This document shows, piece by piece, positions 62,839 through 64,000 of a DNA stretch of 64,000 nt; positions within the stretch are counted from its first letter, which is position 1, and every line of letters begins with the position of its first letter. The notes below the pieces were generated by a model. That model did not search any database, was not told the DNA's origin, and worked only from the letters and a program-made list of their open reading frames with translations. Position numbers and translations under genes: made by a program. Source of the DNA: JAKAWQ01 sp963745975 (GTDB taxonomy: Bacteria > Pseudomonadota > Alphaproteobacteria > Acetobacterales > Acetobacteraceae); assembly GCA_963745975.1 (NCBI GenBank), contig CAVUZJ010000009.1, positions 992,001 through 1,056,000 of the forward strand. Reading direction: 5' to 3'.

Positions 62839-63867
62839 ATGCGCTGGAACCGCACCGTGACCGTGGTCGGCGTCCATGCGGAGGGCGAGGTCGGCCGCGT
62901 GATCACCGGCGGGGTTCTGCCGCCGCCGGGCGCAACGATGTTCGAGCGCATGAGCCATCTCCGCGATCACGATGATGGGTTGCGCAAGCTCCTCCTCTTC
63001 GAGCCGCGCGGCGCGGTGAACCATTCGATCAACCTGGTGACGCCGCCTTGCGCGCCGGGAGCGGATTTCGGCCTCATCATCATGGAATTGCAATTCTACG
63101 TGCCGATGTCCGGATCGAACATGATCTGCGCGGTGACTGCGGTTTTGGAGACCGGCATCGTTCCGATGCGCGAGCCGGAGACCAGCCTCGTCGTCGATAC
63201 GCCGGGCGGCATCGTCGCGGTGAGTGCCACCTGCCGCGACGGGCGCTGCGAGCGCGTGAGCTTCCGCAACGTGCCCTCCTTCGTGCTGCATCGGGACCGG
63301 ATGGTCGAGGTTGGCGGGTTCGGCAGCGTCGCGGTCGATGTCGCGTATGGCGGGATGATGTATGCGATCGTCGATGCGGCGAAGCTCGGCTTCGCGATCG
63401 TGCCGGACGAGGCGCGCGACATCGTTTCTCTAGGGGAACGCATCAAGGAAGCCGCCGCCGCGCAGCTTCCCGTCGTGCATCCGGAGAATCCCGAGATCCA
63501 CACCGTGAACCAGACGCTGTTCGCCGGCGCGCTCGCCGCGACGGCGAATGGCAAGACGGCGCGCAACGCGGTCGTCATTTCGCCGGGCAGGCTCGACCGC
63601 TCGCCCTGCGGCACCGGGACCTCCGCGCGCCTGGCACTTCTTTTCGCGCGAGGCGAGATCGCGCCGGGCGAAACGCTCGACCACGTCTCGATCATCGGCT
63701 CGCACTTCTTCGGGACCGTCGAGGAGACGACGCGGGCGGGCAACCTTCCTGCCGTGATCAACCGCATCTCCGGACGCGGCTTCGTCACCGGCATCGCCCA
63801 ATACGGGCTCGACCCCGCGGACCCATATCCGGAGGGTTTCACCGTTCCGGACCTCTGGTTCGGGTAG
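62839..63867 (+). CDS. Proline racemase-family enzyme, Ser/Cys type (4-hydroxyproline epimerase or t3Hyp dehydratase-like)
   Basis: 342 residues. The first catalytic position is S91 (PMSGSNMICAVTAVLE) instead of the usual Cys (MCGH); the second is C257 (DRSPCGTGTSARLA). Family features include GGVLPPPGATMFERM and SIIGSHFFGTVEE. Ser/Cys members of this family are known as 4-hydroxyproline 2-epimerases and/or trans-3-hydroxy-L-proline dehydratases. Its partner is the DAO-family oxidase immediately upstream. Which activity it has cannot be decided from sequence. Confidence 0.9.
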   Translation: MRWNRTVTVVGVHAEGEVGRVITGGVLPPPGATMFERMSHLRDHDDGLRKLLLFEPRGAVNHSINLVTPPCAPGADFGLIIMELQFYVPMSGSNMICAVTAVLETGIVPMREPETSLVVDTPGGIVAVSATCRDGRCERVSFRNVPSFVLHRDRMVEVGGFGSVAVDVAYGGMMYAIVDAAKLGFAIVPDEARDIVSLGERIKEAAAAQLPVVHPENPEIHTVNQTLFAGALAATANGKTARNAVVISPGRLDRSPCGTGTSARLALLFARGEIAPGETLDHVSIIGSHFFGTVEETTRAGNLPAVINRISGRGFVTGIAQYGLDPADPYPEGFTVPDLWFG

Positions 63868-63908
63868 CTCTTTACCAGAGATCAACCGGCGTGGGCGATA
63901 AGCGCGCC

Positions 63909-64000
63909 CATGGACGACATCCGAGCCGAAAAATTCGCGCTCGCGCTCTCTCATCATCGCGCCGGCCGCCATTCGGAGGCCGCCTCGACCTGCCGTGCCC
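63909..64000 (+). CDS. Start of a TPR-type protein (partial)
   Basis: The frame opens at an ATG (63909) 41 bp after the racemase stop and runs off the window: 30 residues, with KFALALSHHRAGRHSEAAS resembling the first helix pair of a tetratricopeptide repeat. Many alphaproteobacterial proteins begin this way, including TPR-glycosyltransferases. Too short for more. Confidence 0.4.

Overview
High-GC alphaproteobacterial DNA, most likely from a member of the Rhodospirillales (Acetobacteraceae-like). This placement is an inference from the overall GC richness, the uvrB-SDR-folB gene order and the GC-rich hairpin repeats between genes; no rRNA gene or other taxonomic marker is present.

The window falls into two parts that meet at about 29.61 kb. 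Positions 1-29.61 kb look like the right-hand portion of an integrated genomic island. The junction is a 3' fragment of a tRNA-Thr(TGT) gene (29612-29660), running from the anticodon arm to the acceptor end with no 5' half. This is what remains at the distal end when an element integrates into the 3' end of a tRNA gene, so the intact tRNA and probably the integrase should lie left of position 1. From left to right the island holds: the C-terminal part of a large DUF3883-type protein; a DUF262 gene followed by a HEPN nuclease gene, with the DUF262 gene cut by an IS256-family element; a phage remnant (P27-type terminase small subunit and HNH endonuclease, no large terminase); two divergent unknown genes; a type I-E CRISPR array of 86 repeats; the complete type I-E cas operon; and a cluster of unrecognised regulator-like and repeat-module genes next to the tRNA fragment.

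The CRISPR array and cas operon are both transcribed leftward in the order cas3, cse1, cse2, cas7, cas5, cas6e, cas1, cas2, leader, array. An IS66-family element (9728-12637) has inserted inside one repeat near the leader-distal end. Its 8-bp target duplication is the first eight bases of the repeat as read on the + strand (its last eight in the transcribed orientation), so one copy of the repeat stayed complete while five old spacers were cut off from the rest. The IS256 insertion in the DUF262 gene is also exact: removing the element and one 8-bp duplication restores a 394-codon reading frame. Both insertions are therefore probably recent, and the island's defence content is being eroded by transposons.

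From 29.66 kb to the end the sequence looks like ordinary chromosome. It holds a sulfonate/nitrate-type ABC importer; uvrB, an SDR gene and folB; a lytic transglycosylase with a SPOR domain; a two-gene polysaccharide-type ABC exporter; and a long catabolic region (39.8-63.9 kb). That region contains hydantoinase/oxoprolinase subunits, a three-subunit opine or D-hydroxyproline dehydrogenase-like flavoenzyme, a hydroxyacid dehydrogenase, a HAD dehalogenase-like enzyme, an old-yellow-enzyme-type demethylase-like protein, a dipeptide-type ABC importer, three regulators, a nitrilase-like protein, a DAO-family oxidase and a Ser/Cys proline racemase-family enzyme. Together they suggest import and breakdown of a modified cyclic amino acid such as a hydroxyproline, betaine or hydantoin derivative; the actual substrate cannot be read from sequence. 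GC-rich palindrome clusters (REP-like) follow folB and separate the HAD and flavin oxidoreductase genes.
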